64,000 nt of DNA from Chryseobacterium sp. FH1 (GCF_000735135.1 NZ_JPLZ01000003.1:62001-126000), one strand, 5' to 3'. Positions 15,650 through 23,980 are shown, counted from the stretch's first letter. Notes: a model not told the origin generated them from the letters alone. Translations and numbers: made by a program.

Positions 15650-17008
15650 ATGGACCTCAATTCAATTTTCACCAATCAGCGAACCGGAAATCACCAACAG
15701 AACGTAGTTTCCAGAACAGACTTCCAAAGAGATTTCGATAGAATTATTTTCTCATCCGCTTTCCGAAGACTTCAAAATAAAACTCAGGTTTTCCCTTTGC
15801 CGGGAAGTGTTTTTGTGCACAATCGTTTGACGCATTCTCTGGAAGTGGCTTCTGTTGGCCGTAGTTTGGGAAGTTTGGCAGGCGAATTTATCTTCAAAAA
15901 TTATCAAAATGATATTAATGATTTGTCCAAGGATTTTTATCAGCATCAGTTGCACAATGTAATTGCATCGGCCTGTCTTTGTCACGACATTGGGAATCCG
16001 GCTTTCGGACATTCTGGCGAAGATGCGATTGCGAGTTACTTTGAGAAAAATGAAAGTCATTTAAAATCGAAATTTAGTGAAAAAGAGTGGGCAGACCTTG
16101 TCAATTTTGAAGGAAACGCCAATGCCATCCGGGTTCTCACGCATCAGCAACAAGGCAAAGATGAAGGTGGCGCGCAACTGACTTACACCACATTGGCAAG
16201 CATCGCCAAATATCCGTGCGAATCTGTGGCAAAGAAAAAAGGAATTATTAATCGTAAGAAATTTGGCTTTTTCCAAAATGAAAAGCAACAGTTTCTGGAC
16301 ATCGCAAAATCGACAGGAATGATTATGGATAATGATGAACCTGTGATTTTCAAAAGACATCCATTTGTTTGGCTCGTGGAAGCTTCTGATGATATTTGCT
16401 ATAATATTATCGATATGGAAGATGCGCACCGACTTGGGATTGTAAATTCTAACGATTGTGAAAATCTGTTTTTGGATTTGATAAAGTCTGTGAATCCAGA
16501 CGACATCAAAAGAGTAGGAGACAAGTTGGGAATTATCACCAATAAGAATGAAAGAATCTCGTATTTACGAGCGAAAGTCATCAATTCTCTCATCAATAAA
16601 ACCATTGAGCTTTATAAAAGTAATTTCATTAAGATCTTGGACGGAAGTCTGGACAAAGGCATTCTTGATATCTTCAAAACAGAAAGTTCATCGCTCACAG
16701 AAATCGAACGTTTTTCCATCGAGAAAATCTACAATCACAAAGCCGTCATCGAAATAGAAAATGCGGGCTACAACGTAATGTATGAACTTTTGAATCATTT
16801 CGTTCCATCCATCATCAAAGAAAAATCCGAAAGAAAATCTTATGATAAAATGGCGCTGAAGCTGATTCCGCAACAGTTCATCTACGACGATTCTACCATC
16901 TACCAAAAAACTTTGGGCGTTCTGGATTTCGTTTCCGGAATGACGGACAATTTCGCTACGGACCTTTACAGAAAAATCAAGGGGATTGATATTGGGATGA
17001 CGATGTAA
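15650..17008 (+). CDS. dgt: Deoxyguanosinetriphosphate triphosphohydrolase (dGTPase)
   Basis: A 452-residue cytoplasmic HD-superfamily enzyme that splits dNTPs (classically dGTP) into deoxynucleoside and tripolyphosphate. The N-terminal block RDFDRIIFSSAFRRLQNKTQV is diagnostic for dGTPases. Metal ligands are visible as His62 (NRLTHSLEVA), His112-Asp113 (CLCHDIGNPAFGHSGEDA) and a later Asp in VEASDDICYNIID. The length agrees with the Bacteroidota group. It is not in an operon; a toxin-antitoxin pair follows after 88 bp. Confidence 0.95.
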   Translation: MDLNSIFTNQRTGNHQQNVVSRTDFQRDFDRIIFSSAFRRLQNKTQVFPLPGSVFVHNRLTHSLEVASVGRSLGSLAGEFIFKNYQNDINDLSKDFYQHQLHNVIASACLCHDIGNPAFGHSGEDAIASYFEKNESHLKSKFSEKEWADLVNFEGNANAIRVLTHQQQGKDEGGAQLTYTTLASIAKYPCESVAKKKGIINRKKFGFFQNEKQQFLDIAKSTGMIMDNDEPVIFKRHPFVWLVEASDDICYNIIDMEDAHRLGIVNSNDCENLFLDLIKSVNPDDIKRVGDKLGIITNKNERISYLRAKVINSLINKTIELYKSNFIKILDGSLDKGILDIFKTESSSLTEIERFSIEKIYNHKAVIEIENAGYNVMYELLNHFVPSIIKEKSERKSYDKMALKLIPQQFIYDDSTIYQKTLGVLDFVSGMTDNFATDLYRKIKGIDIGMTM

Positions 17009-17027
17009 TTATAAATGATAGTTGATT

Positions 17028-17066
17028 TAAAATCGTTTATCGATCACATTTTATCATTTATAAAAA
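17028..17066. repeat. ATCATTTAT-type low-complexity repeat, copy 1
   Basis: AAATCGTTTATCGATCACATTT and then TATCATTTATAA lie between dgt and the antitoxin. The same word family recurs at 17585, 32325, 42417 and 53640. Confidence 0.5.
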
Positions 17067-17069
17067 TCT

Positions 17070-17089
17070 TATCTTTGTTTAGGAAAAAG
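17070..17089 (+). promoter_or_regulatory. Promoter and ribosome-binding region of the YoeB-type TA pair
   Basis: TATCTTTG (17070-17077) matches TAnnTTTG exactly, followed by AGGAAAAAG (17081-17089), a purine-rich stretch a few bases before the ATG at 17097. No clear palindrome for autoregulation was found. Confidence 0.55.
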
Positions 17090-17096
17090 TTTTAAA

Positions 17097-17315
17097 ATGG
17101 AGACAATCAACATCATAGCTCATACCAATGATGCTTCTCAAATTGAAGCATTAAAAGCATTTATGAAAGCTTTAAAGATAAAATTTGAACTTTCAGAAGG
17201 GCAAAATGCCTACAATCCTGAATTTGTTAAGAAGATTCAAGAAGGAGATGAAGATTTAAAAAACGGAAAGGGAAGAAGTGTGACAGTGGAAGAACTTGAA
17301 AAGTTATGGAAATAG
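17097..17315 (+). CDS. Antitoxin of YoeB-type TA pair (DUF2683-like)
   Basis: A 72-residue protein. The N-terminal half (IIAHTNDASQIEALKAFMKALKIKFEL) matches the DUF2683/RelB-like antitoxins common in Bacteroidota, and the C-terminal half is charged and probably disordered until it wraps the toxin (NPEFVKKIQEGDEDLKNGKG...). It overlaps the toxin gene by 10 bp, the usual coupled arrangement with the antitoxin first. It likely neutralises the toxin and represses the shared promoter. Confidence 0.85.
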   Translation: METINIIAHTNDASQIEALKAFMKALKIKFELSEGQNAYNPEFVKKIQEGDEDLKNGKGRSVTVEELEKLWK

Positions 17316-17566
17316 TTTTTCTTCCTAAAGCTGACGAAGATCTTGCGTATTGGATAAAAACTGGTAATAAAACCATTCTTAAGAAAATATCAGAACTGAC
17401 GAAATCTATCTTGGAAAATCCCTACCAAGGAATTGGAAAACCGGAAGCCTTAAAATACAATCTTGCTCCAAAATGGTCTCGGAGAATTAATCAAGAACAT
17501 CGTTTCGTTTATCTTGTGCAAGAAGATAAATTCTACGTTTATTCATTGCGAGGACATTATAATTAA
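17306..17566 (+). CDS. YoeB-type mRNA interferase toxin
   Basis: An 86-residue protein of the Txe/YoeB family, a ribosome-dependent RNase that cuts mRNA in the A site. The residues equivalent to the E. coli YoeB catalytic set are present: Glu47 (GKPEAL), Arg66 (NQEHRFVY), His84 and Tyr85 (LRGHYN). The length is standard, so the toxin appears intact. Its ATG lies inside the last codons of the antitoxin gene. Confidence 0.92.
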   Translation: MEIVFLPKADEDLAYWIKTGNKTILKKISELTKSILENPYQGIGKPEALKYNLAPKWSRRINQEHRFVYLVQEDKFYVYSLRGHYN

Positions 17567-17584
17567 AACAATTGATGAAAATTA

Positions 17585-17615
17585 AAATCGTTTATCAATC
17601 ATCATTTATCATTTA
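17585..17615. repeat. ATCATTTAT-type low-complexity repeat, copy 2
   Basis: AAATCGTTTATCAATCATC and then ATTTATCATTTATTCA abut the stop codon of lipB. It starts with nearly the same words as copy 1 at 17028, so the two flank the toxin-antitoxin genes in direct orientation. Confidence 0.5.
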
Positions 17616-18326
17616 TTCAATCGGTTCACATCCAAAAACATCCACAAAATGTTTTTTGATTTTCTCCTTCACTTCCTCGTAATCCACTTCTTTTTCAAGT
17701 TCTCTTTGCATCGAAGTGACTTGCTTATCGGAAATGCCACAGGGAATGATGTAATCGAAATATTTCATATCGGTGTTGACATTCAACGCAAAACCGTGGA
17801 TGGTGACCCAACGTGACGCTTTCACGCCTAAAGCACAGATTTTTCTTGCATACGGTTTCCCAACATCAAACCAAACACCGGTTTCACCAGGAGAACGTTC
17901 GCCAATCAAACCATACTCTGCAATTGTTCGGATGATGACTTCTTCAAGATCGCGCATATAGCGGTGGATGTCTGTGTAGAAATTTTCGAGATCCAATATC
18001 GGATAACCAACAACTTGCCCAAAACCGTGATACGTAATATCGCCACCACGATTGACTTTGACATAAGTAGCTTCAATCTCTTTCAGTTTGTTTTCGTTGG
18101 CGAGAAGATTGGATTCGTGCCCGCTTTTTCCCAAAGTGTAAACGTGCGGATGTTCTACAAAAAGCAAATGATTGTCGGTCGGTTTCAGATTCTCCGGATT
18201 TTCGCGATTGTGGATTTTGATGTCCAGATTTTGCTTAAGTAATTCTTCCTGATAGTCCCAAGTCGGCTGATAATCTTTGACACCGAGGTCTTGGAACTTT
18301 ACTTTTTTGTTGATGAGAGAATTCAC
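17613..18326 (-). CDS. lipB: Octanoyltransferase LipB
   Basis: A 237-residue protein that moves octanoyl groups from acyl carrier protein to lipoyl domains, the first step of lipoate synthesis. Diagnostic blocks are RGGDITYHGFGQVVGYPILDL, KICALGVKASRWVTIHGFALNV with the conserved Lys, and IIPCGI with the acyl-accepting Cys196. It begins with GTG (18324-18326); no ATG fits the conserved N-terminus. A -7 box TAAATTTG (complement of 18348-18355) lies 21 bp upstream. It acts alone; lipA is not in the window. Confidence 0.94.
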   Translation of the reverse strand: MNSLINKKVKFQDLGVKDYQPTWDYQEELLKQNLDIKIHNRENPENLKPTDNHLLFVEHPHVYTLGKSGHESNLLANENKLKEIEATYVKVNRGGDITYHGFGQVVGYPILDLENFYTDIHRYMRDLEEVIIRTIAEYGLIGERSPGETGVWFDVGKPYARKICALGVKASRWVTIHGFALNVNTDMKYFDYIIPCGISDKQVTSMQRELEKEVDYEEVKEKIKKHFVDVFGCEPIE

Positions 18327-18347
18327 GTTTGATTGGAATTATTTATA

Positions 18348-18355
18348 CAAATTTA
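18348..18355 (-). promoter_or_regulatory. -7 box (TAAATTTG) of lipB
   Basis: Exact TAnnTTTG match on the minus strand, 21 bp upstream of the GTG start; it supports that unusual start codon. Confidence 0.5.
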
Positions 18356-18383
18356 CTCATTATTTTAACAAACGACAAGCCAC

Positions 18384-18407
18384 AAAAAAACCACCCGAAG
18401 GTGGTTT
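18384..18407 (-). terminator. Intrinsic terminator after the T9SS HmuY-like gene
   Basis: On the minus strand AAACCACC (from 18400-18407) pairs with GGTGGTTT (from 18388-18395) across a TTCG tetraloop, followed by a T run (18384-18390 are A on the plus strand). Confidence 0.88.
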
Positions 18408-18435
18408 AAATAAAGAATAAAATCTGAAATATGAC

Positions 18436-19716
18436 TTATTTTACAATAAGCTTTTTTGTTTCTGACTTCCCACCGTAAGTAATCTTTACGAGGTAAGTTC
18501 CAGAGTTGAGTCTGCTAAGGTCCACTTCTTTTGTTGAGAATCCAGATTGGTTTGCAATAGCTGTTTCGTAAACTTTTTTGCCAGAGAAGTCATAGATTTC
18601 AACATTTCCGTTTTTGGAAGCTGTTTCTTTGACATCAAACAAGATGTTCACTTTTTTGTCTTCTTTCGTTGGATTTGGATAGATTCCAAAAGTTCCTTTT
18701 TTACCGAAATCAGTCACTGACATTAGGTCTGTAATGTTTTTGTATTTGAAGAACATATTACCATTTGCCGTTCCACCGTTTGTTGTGAAGTACATTCTGT
18801 AATAGCTGTCTCCTTTTTTGATGTAATAAACTGCATCCGCATAAGGCGCTCCAGAAGTTGGCTTCCAAGAATGTCCGATGGTCGCAATACTTTTGGAATA
18901 AGCTGTTGGCGCTGTAAAAGTAGAAGTTGCCTGAGTTTCTGGTCTCACGTAAGCTACAGATACATTTGGCGACTGTAAAATCCCTGCCATTTTGTACATC
19001 ATTATTCCGTTGAAGAATGTGTAATATCTGGTGAACATCAGATCCCAAGCCGATCTGGAAGGTTCTAAGTTTGCAACTTTTTCGCCAGTGTCAAATGAGA
19101 AATAATTGAAGAATGCATCATCTGTTCCGTTTGCAATCGTTCTTGTTTGCGTCGCATCCCACGATGTTCCATTCCATTTGGCATATTTGAAAGTGTAACC
19201 AGATGCATACTCGTTGATGAAAAACTTATAGTAAGTCGTTCCATATTCCAAAACGAAAACTACTTTCCCTATTACTTTGTGCGTTACGATATCATAAGAA
19301 CCCCAACCGAAGTTAAGACCTGTTGCTGGTAACAAAGTAGCTTCATCAAAAGCACCGTCCTGAAGTCTTTCAGTTTGATCTGGATTGTAAAGAGGTTCGC
19401 CCCAATTTGCCTTATCAGCTGGCGTTACAGTGTCAAAAGATGCAGGATCTGCGGAAACTTGATAAGTAAGAACGTTTTTTGCATCATTTACTTTGACACC
19501 AAAATCCATTGCGCTGTTTCTGAAGAAAGCAATATCCCAAGTGCTTGCGTTTTGTGAGACGGTATTGTTAGAAGCAAAATCAAAGAAAAGGCGATTTTGA
19601 TAAGCATTTCCCATAGAGGCTTCAACAGTCGTGTAGCCATTTTCGTCGGTTTGTGCAAGAACGGTTTGATTTACAGTAAAAGCAAGAAGACTTGCCAAAA
19701 GTAGTTTTGTTTTCAT
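18436..19716 (-). CDS. HmuY-like heme-binding protein exported by T9SS
   Basis: A 426-residue protein with a signal peptide (MKTKLLLASLLAFTVNQTVLAQ). The body (about 25-345) contains the two-part HmuY signature WDIAFFRNSAMDFGVK and, later, SAWDLMFTRYYTFF, matching the HmuY hemophore family, whose Porphyromonas member takes heme from host proteins. The C-terminus (FGIYPNPTKEDKKVNILFDV...GTYLVKITYGGKSETKKLIVK) is a type A T9SS sorting domain, so it is secreted rather than lipid-anchored. Its promoter carries a Fur-like operator (19740-19793). The second HmuY relative at 23981 is a lipoprotein, so the locus has two delivery modes. Heme binding is inferred from family and context. Confidence 0.82.
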   Translation of the reverse strand: MKTKLLLASLLAFTVNQTVLAQTDENGYTTVEASMGNAYQNRLFFDFASNNTVSQNASTWDIAFFRNSAMDFGVKVNDAKNVLTYQVSADPASFDTVTPADKANWGEPLYNPDQTERLQDGAFDEATLLPATGLNFGWGSYDIVTHKVIGKVVFVLEYGTTYYKFFINEYASGYTFKYAKWNGTSWDATQTRTIANGTDDAFFNYFSFDTGEKVANLEPSRSAWDLMFTRYYTFFNGIMMYKMAGILQSPNVSVAYVRPETQATSTFTAPTAYSKSIATIGHSWKPTSGAPYADAVYYIKKGDSYYRMYFTTNGGTANGNMFFKYKNITDLMSVTDFGKKGTFGIYPNPTKEDKKVNILFDVKETASKNGNVEIYDFSGKKVYETAIANQSGFSTKEVDLSRLNSGTYLVKITYGGKSETKKLIVK

Positions 19717-19739
19717 TTGAATTAAATTTAATTATTCAG

Positions 19740-19793
19740 TTATTTAGAATTATTCTACAAAACTAAATATTAATTTTTAATTATTCTAAATAA
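19740..19793 (-). promoter_or_regulatory. Fur-like double operator, copy 1
   Basis: TTATTTAGAATTATTCTA (19740-19757) contains the perfect palindrome TAGAAT-T-ATTCTA, and AATTATTCTAAATAA (19779-19793) is a second half-matching site; the outer arms TTATTTAGAAT and ATTCTAAATAA are exact inverted repeats. The 7-1-7 layout TTAGAATnATTCTAA resembles Fur/PerR boxes. The same pair occurs at 20751 and 21760, each before a gene of the heme region. Confidence 0.7.
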
Positions 19794-19863
19794 GATTAAA
19801 AATAAAAGTTGATAAATATCATATTGATAAAAAAGATTTATTATGGTCAAATTTTAATCAAAA

Positions 19864-19896
19864 AAAACTTCTTGAGATTTACACAAAAGAAGTTTT
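19864..19896 (-). terminator. Terminator after the first tandem T9SS paralog
   Basis: AAAACTTCTT (19864-19873) pairs with AAGAAGTTTT (19887-19896); on the minus strand a T run follows. An almost identical structure follows the second paralog at 20876. Confidence 0.75.
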
Positions 19897-19937
19897 ATAA
19901 AAGGTTAGGATCGAGTTTAATCACTCAAATTGAAATC

Positions 19938-20723
19938 TTATTTCTTAATGAATTTTGATTTTACAGACTGTCCGTTTGCGTTTTCAATCACGATGAAGTA
20001 AACACCAGTTTTCAATCTTGTAATGTCCAAAGCATTGTTTGTGATTTTTCCTTCTGTAGCCAATTGTCCTGTAGCAGAATAAACTTTTGCATTGGTAAGT
20101 TGGTCGTTGGAAATGAATCTCAATGAATTGTTGTCAGCAGAAACTGCAAACTTCACATCGTTTTTGAATGCGCTGTCGTTAACAGATAAAGTAGCGTCAT
20201 ACTTTACATTGTCTATATGAATAGGAGTGTGCATCGTATTTGATGTGGTTCTGATCACCAAATATGTTGCAGAAGATGCAGGAATATTCACCTTTACATT
20301 CTGAACAGTTGTACTAGTTAAATCTATTCTGTTGCCTACAGCTACGAAAGTAGCCATATCATTCGGGTCTGTTGCAAGTCCAACTTGTACAGATCCAGTA
20401 GTTCCTAAGCCACCTGCAACCATTCCTGTATCGAAAGACAGCGTTTTGTCTCCGGTTGGAGCTGCAATTTGAGGCGTGATCAGGTGCATTGGTTGTGCAA
20501 CTGTACTTCCAGGGTAAGCTTGGATATATTTGTTCTCTCCTCCCGCTACGATCATCATTGGTTGCGGAGGATATGGTCCTGTAGGTAATTTCACAGACCA
20601 TCCTTTTTGTGGAAAAGTAGTATTCCCAATTTCAAATCCATCAAATGTTTCGTCGATGGAAGTTAGTTGTGCATTTGCTACAACAGCAAATAAAGAAGTG
20701 ACCAAAAATAGTTTTGCTTTCAT
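19938..20723 (-). CDS. T9SS-exported jelly-roll protein, tandem paralog A
   Basis: A 261-residue protein with a signal peptide (MKAKLFLVTSLFAVVANAQ) and a beta-sandwich domain of choice-of-anchor/cleaved-adhesin type (about 22-178): IDETFDGFEIGNTTFPQKGW, HLITPQI, DKTLSFDTGM, SVQVGLATDPNDMATFVAVG, TYLVIRTTSNTMHTPIHIDNVKY. Residues about 180-261 are a type A T9SS sorting domain ending FIKK. It is nearly identical to the gene at 20948 (exact period 1010 bp, including promoter and terminator). A Fur-like operator precedes it, placing it in the heme/iron response. Candidate extracellular heme or iron binder; a binding site cannot be pointed to, though the conserved NTMHTPI.IDN loop with His and Met is worth testing. 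Confidence 0.82.
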   Translation of the reverse strand: MKAKLFLVTSLFAVVANAQLTSIDETFDGFEIGNTTFPQKGWSVKLPTGPYPPQPMMIVAGGENKYIQAYPGSTVAQPMHLITPQIAAPTGDKTLSFDTGMVAGGLGTTGSVQVGLATDPNDMATFVAVGNRIDLTSTTVQNVKVNIPASSATYLVIRTTSNTMHTPIHIDNVKYDATLSVNDSAFKNDVKFAVSADNNSLRFISNDQLTNAKVYSATGQLATEGKITNNALDITRLKTGVYFIVIENANGQSVKSKFIKK

Positions 20724-20750
20724 AATTGATTATTAAATTATCTCATTCAG

Positions 20751-20804
20751 TTATTTAGAATGATTCTACAAAAGTAAATATTAATTTTTAATTATTCTAA
20801 ATAA
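20751..20804 (-). promoter_or_regulatory. Fur-like double operator, copy 2
   Basis: TTATTTAGAATGATTCTA (20751-20768) and AATTATTCTAAATAA (20790-20804), with the same spacing as copy 1. It lies upstream of the gene ending at 20723. Confidence 0.7.
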
Positions 20805-20875
20805 GATTAATGTTAAAACTTGATAAATATCATATTTGTAAAAAGTAAGGGTGATAGTCAAATTTTAATCAAAAA

Positions 20876-20909
20876 AAAACTTCTTATGATTTGCATCAAA
20901 AGAAGTTTT
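20876..20909 (-). terminator. Terminator after the second tandem T9SS paralog
   Basis: AAAACTTCTT (20876-20885) pairs with AAGAAGTTTT (20900-20909) with a T run on the minus strand. It is a duplicated copy of the structure at 19864. Confidence 0.75.
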
Positions 20910-20947
20910 ATGAAAGTAATGATTGAGTTTAACCAATCAATTGAAAT

Positions 20948-21733
20948 CTATTTCTTGATGAATTTTGATTTTACAGATTGTCCGTTTGCGTTTTCAATCA
21001 CGATGAAGTAAACGCCAGTCTTCAATCTTGTGATGTCCAAAGCATTGTTTGTAATTTTTCCTTCTGTTGCCAATTGTCCTGCAGCAGAGTAAACTTTTGC
21101 ATTTGTAAGTTGATCGTTTGAAGTGAATCTCAATGAATTGTTGTCAGAAGAAACTGCTAACTTCAAATTGTTGTTGAAAGTGCTGTCATTCACTGCCAGG
21201 TTAGTATCATATTTCACATTGTCAATACGGATCGGCGTATGCATTGTGTTAGATGTTGTTCTGATGACAAGATATGTCCCAGCAGAGGCAGGGATGTTCA
21301 CTTTTACGTTCTGAAGAGTTGTTGTGGACAAATCAATTTTTTCTCCTATTGCCACGAAAGTAGCCATATCATTAGGGTCTGTTGCGATACCAACTTGAAC
21401 GGAACCTGTAGTCCCCAAACCTCCAACTTCCATTGAAGTGTCAAAGGAAAGTGCTTTATCTCCCGCAGGTGCGACGATTTGAGGTGTTATTAGGTACATT
21501 GGTTGTGCCACAGTACTTCCTGGATAAGCTTGGATATATTTGTTAGCCTCTCCGAATACGATCATCATTGGCTGAGGTGGAAATGGGCCTACAGGTAATT
21601 TGATAGACCATCCGTTTTGAGGAAAAGTGTTATTCCCAGCTAAGAAACCATCAAATGTTTCGTTGATAGTCGTTAATTGTGCATTTGCTACAACGGCAAA
21701 TAAAGAAGCTGCCAAAAATAGTTTTGCTTTCAT
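20948..21733 (-). CDS. T9SS-exported jelly-roll protein, tandem paralog B
   Basis: A 261-residue paralog of the product of 19938-20723, with the same architecture: signal peptide ending VVANAQ, a choice-of-anchor-type beta sandwich, and a type A T9SS sorting domain whose last 60 residues are almost unchanged. Differences cluster in the mature domain (for example FDGFLAGNNTFPQNGWSIKL and GEANKYIQAYPG against GGENKYIQAYPG). Its promoter shares the intergenic region with the TonB heme receptor on the other strand and carries a Fur-like operator, so the receptor and this secreted protein are probably induced together. Function inferred only from this context. Confidence 0.82.
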   Translation of the reverse strand: MKAKLFLAASLFAVVANAQLTTINETFDGFLAGNNTFPQNGWSIKLPVGPFPPQPMMIVFGEANKYIQAYPGSTVAQPMYLITPQIVAPAGDKALSFDTSMEVGGLGTTGSVQVGIATDPNDMATFVAIGEKIDLSTTTLQNVKVNIPASAGTYLVIRTTSNTMHTPIRIDNVKYDTNLAVNDSTFNNNLKLAVSSDNNSLRFTSNDQLTNAKVYSAAGQLATEGKITNNALDITRLKTGVYFIVIENANGQSVKSKFIKK

Positions 21734-21759
21734 AATTGATATTATTAAATTTCAGATTG

Positions 21760-21826
21760 TTATTTAGAATTATTCCACAAAAGTACGAAATTGTTTTTAA
21801 TCATTCTAAATAAAATCTTATCTTCG
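21760..21826. promoter_or_regulatory. Divergent promoter with Fur-like operator, copy 3
   Basis: TTATTTAGAATTATTCCA (21760-21777) and AATCATTCTAAATAA (21799-21813) repeat the operator pair. TATCTTCG (21819-21826), one base from TAnnTTTG, is the likely -7 box of the receptor gene at 21843 and lies directly against the second operator half, so repressor binding would block it. The same site can serve the minus-strand T9SS gene. Confidence 0.7.
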
Positions 21827-21842
21827 CAAAAATTATTTTTAG

Positions 21843-23975
21843 ATGAAGAAGAGAACGATGAGCCTTTTGTCATTAGCAATTTTAAATTTTGCCTATTCAC
21901 AAAAAGACTCACTTAGTCAAAAAAATATAGAAGAAGTTGTCGTTACGGGACAATTCACGCCACAATCTATCAACAAGTCCATTTACAAAGTAGAGGTGAT
22001 AGATGCCACTCAAATCAAGAATATGGCAGTTACAAACGCTGCCGAGGTTCTAAATCAAAATCTTAATATCCTTATTGTTCCAAGTGCCAGCTCTGGAGAT
22101 TCTAGAGCAAATATCATGGGATTACCAGGAGCATATACAAAGATCCTGATCGACAATATCCCTGTAGTGAGTGATGAAGGAATGGGGAATTTGGTGGATC
22201 TAACAAAAATCAATGTCAACAATATAGAGCGTATTGAGATCGTGAAAGGATCTATGGGCGTGGAGTATGGTAGCAATGCAGTTGCTGGTGTTATCAACAT
22301 CATTACCAAAAAAGGCTACGGTAAAAAATTCACTGCCAATCTTTCCTTGCAAGAAGAAACAGTTGGGAAAGAGTATGATCTTTATAAAAAAGGAAACGGA
22401 AGACATATCCAAAGTTTGAATCTGGGTTATAAAATCAATGACAATTGGCAATTGACTGCTGATATCAATCATAATGATTTTCAAGGTTTCCAAGGCAGAC
22501 AAAATGGGTACAAATATTTCACAGAAGGTAATGATGGAAAGCGCGGTTACGAGTGGCAACCAAAAGATATGATTGTTGCAAATGCGGCCATTCGCTATTC
22601 CAAAAATAAAACGTCATTGTTCTATAAAGTTAATTTCCTGAATGAGGAGATCAATTATAGAGATTATCTGGTTGAGGAACTTTATCTGGGCGGAGGAAAC
22701 AGAACGTACGTTGCAAAAGATGCCGATTATTTTACCAAAAGATGGATCCACCAATTGAATGTTCAGACACAGATTGGAAGCAGAATCAACTATTCTGGAG
22801 ATTTTTCATATCAGGTTCAAGAACGTAATCGACAGAATTATGACTATGATGTTGCAAACAGACAAATTCTTTCCCAGGATAACAAATTGACTAATTTCAA
22901 GTCGGAAGTTTTGTATTCACGTGGGATGTTCAGTAATTTTCTGGATAGCGAAAAATTCAATTTTCAAATTGGATATGAGCTAGACAGAACCAACGGAACA
23001 GCAGATGCTTCTCTCTTTATTTATGATCACAACGAACCTACTATAGCGAAAAATATCTTCAACTATGCGAATTTTATTTCTGCAGAATGGCAGATTTCTG
23101 ATAAGTTCGCAGTAAGACCAGGTGCGCGTTTGGCATTGAGCGATAAGTTTGATAGTCAGTTTAATTATTCATTGACAGGTAGATACAGCGTTGGACAAGA
23201 CTCTAATTTGAGAGCAATCTTTGGCTCGTCAAACAGATTTCCGACTTATGATGAGTTGTACACATACATGGTGGACAGCAATCACGACATCCGTGGCAAC
23301 GCAAACTTAACACCCGAAACAGGATTTTCTTTAGGCGTTTTTACAGATCATAAATTCTATTCCGGAAACGGTTGGAGATTTGACGCCTCGTTAAATTGGT
23401 TGTATTTGGATGTAAAAGATAGAATCGAATCAGTTATAATCAGCAACAGTCCATTGAGATACACATATTTGAATGTTGATAATTATAAATCAAATATGTT
23501 TTCAGGATCATTAAATGTTAGAAAGAACTCTTTTTCCATCAATTCTGGAGTTTCTGTGTTAGGAATTTCTCAAGTTCTGAATACTGGAAATATTACTTCG
23601 CCAGATTCTTACAATTATTTTGTTGAAGCTAATCTCGCCGCCAATTATACGTTGTCATCAACCAATACTTTGTTCGCAGTGTATTATAAATATTCTGGGA
23701 AAAGAAAGGCGTTTACATACCAACCAGGTGCTACAGTTGCAGAAAGTGGACAATATGTTCTTGGAGATGTGCAGGATTTCAGTATGCTGAATTTCACGTT
23801 AAGTCAGCCATTTTTCAAAAACCATTTCGAAGTCGCTTTGGGAATCAAAAATATTTTTGATGTCACAACCATTAGAAACACGACACTTTCCGGGGGAAAT
23901 CACAATGCGGCGGAGTCCAATCAAAATCTTTTCTACGGCAGAAGTTATTTCGCTCGTTTAAACTACAATTTCTAA
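21843..23975 (+). CDS. hmuR: TonB-dependent heme receptor
   Basis: A 710-residue outer-membrane receptor with a signal peptide (MKKRTMSLLSLAILNFAYSQ), a plug domain (about 28-155, EEVVVTGQF...LIDNIPV...ERIEIVKGSMGVEYGSNAVAGVINIITKK) and a 22-strand-type barrel ending in aromatic RLNYNF. RFPTYDELYTY followed by GNANLTPETG corresponds to the conserved FRAP/NPNL region of heme receptors. It lacks an N-terminal CarboxypepD extension, so it is not SusC-like. It starts an apparent operon with the HmuY lipoprotein 5 bp downstream, and is preceded by a Fur-like operator. Heme specificity is inferred from neighbours. Confidence 0.9.
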   Translation: MKKRTMSLLSLAILNFAYSQKDSLSQKNIEEVVVTGQFTPQSINKSIYKVEVIDATQIKNMAVTNAAEVLNQNLNILIVPSASSGDSRANIMGLPGAYTKILIDNIPVVSDEGMGNLVDLTKINVNNIERIEIVKGSMGVEYGSNAVAGVINIITKKGYGKKFTANLSLQEETVGKEYDLYKKGNGRHIQSLNLGYKINDNWQLTADINHNDFQGFQGRQNGYKYFTEGNDGKRGYEWQPKDMIVANAAIRYSKNKTSLFYKVNFLNEEINYRDYLVEELYLGGGNRTYVAKDADYFTKRWIHQLNVQTQIGSRINYSGDFSYQVQERNRQNYDYDVANRQILSQDNKLTNFKSEVLYSRGMFSNFLDSEKFNFQIGYELDRTNGTADASLFIYDHNEPTIAKNIFNYANFISAEWQISDKFAVRPGARLALSDKFDSQFNYSLTGRYSVGQDSNLRAIFGSSNRFPTYDELYTYMVDSNHDIRGNANLTPETGFSLGVFTDHKFYSGNGWRFDASLNWLYLDVKDRIESVIISNSPLRYTYLNVDNYKSNMFSGSLNVRKNSFSINSGVSVLGISQVLNTGNITSPDSYNYFVEANLAANYTLSSTNTLFAVYYKYSGKRKAFTYQPGATVAESGQYVLGDVQDFSMLNFTLSQPFFKNHFEVALGIKNIFDVTTIRNTTLSGGNHNAAESNQNLFYGRSYFARLNYNF

Positions 23976-23980
23976 AAATT

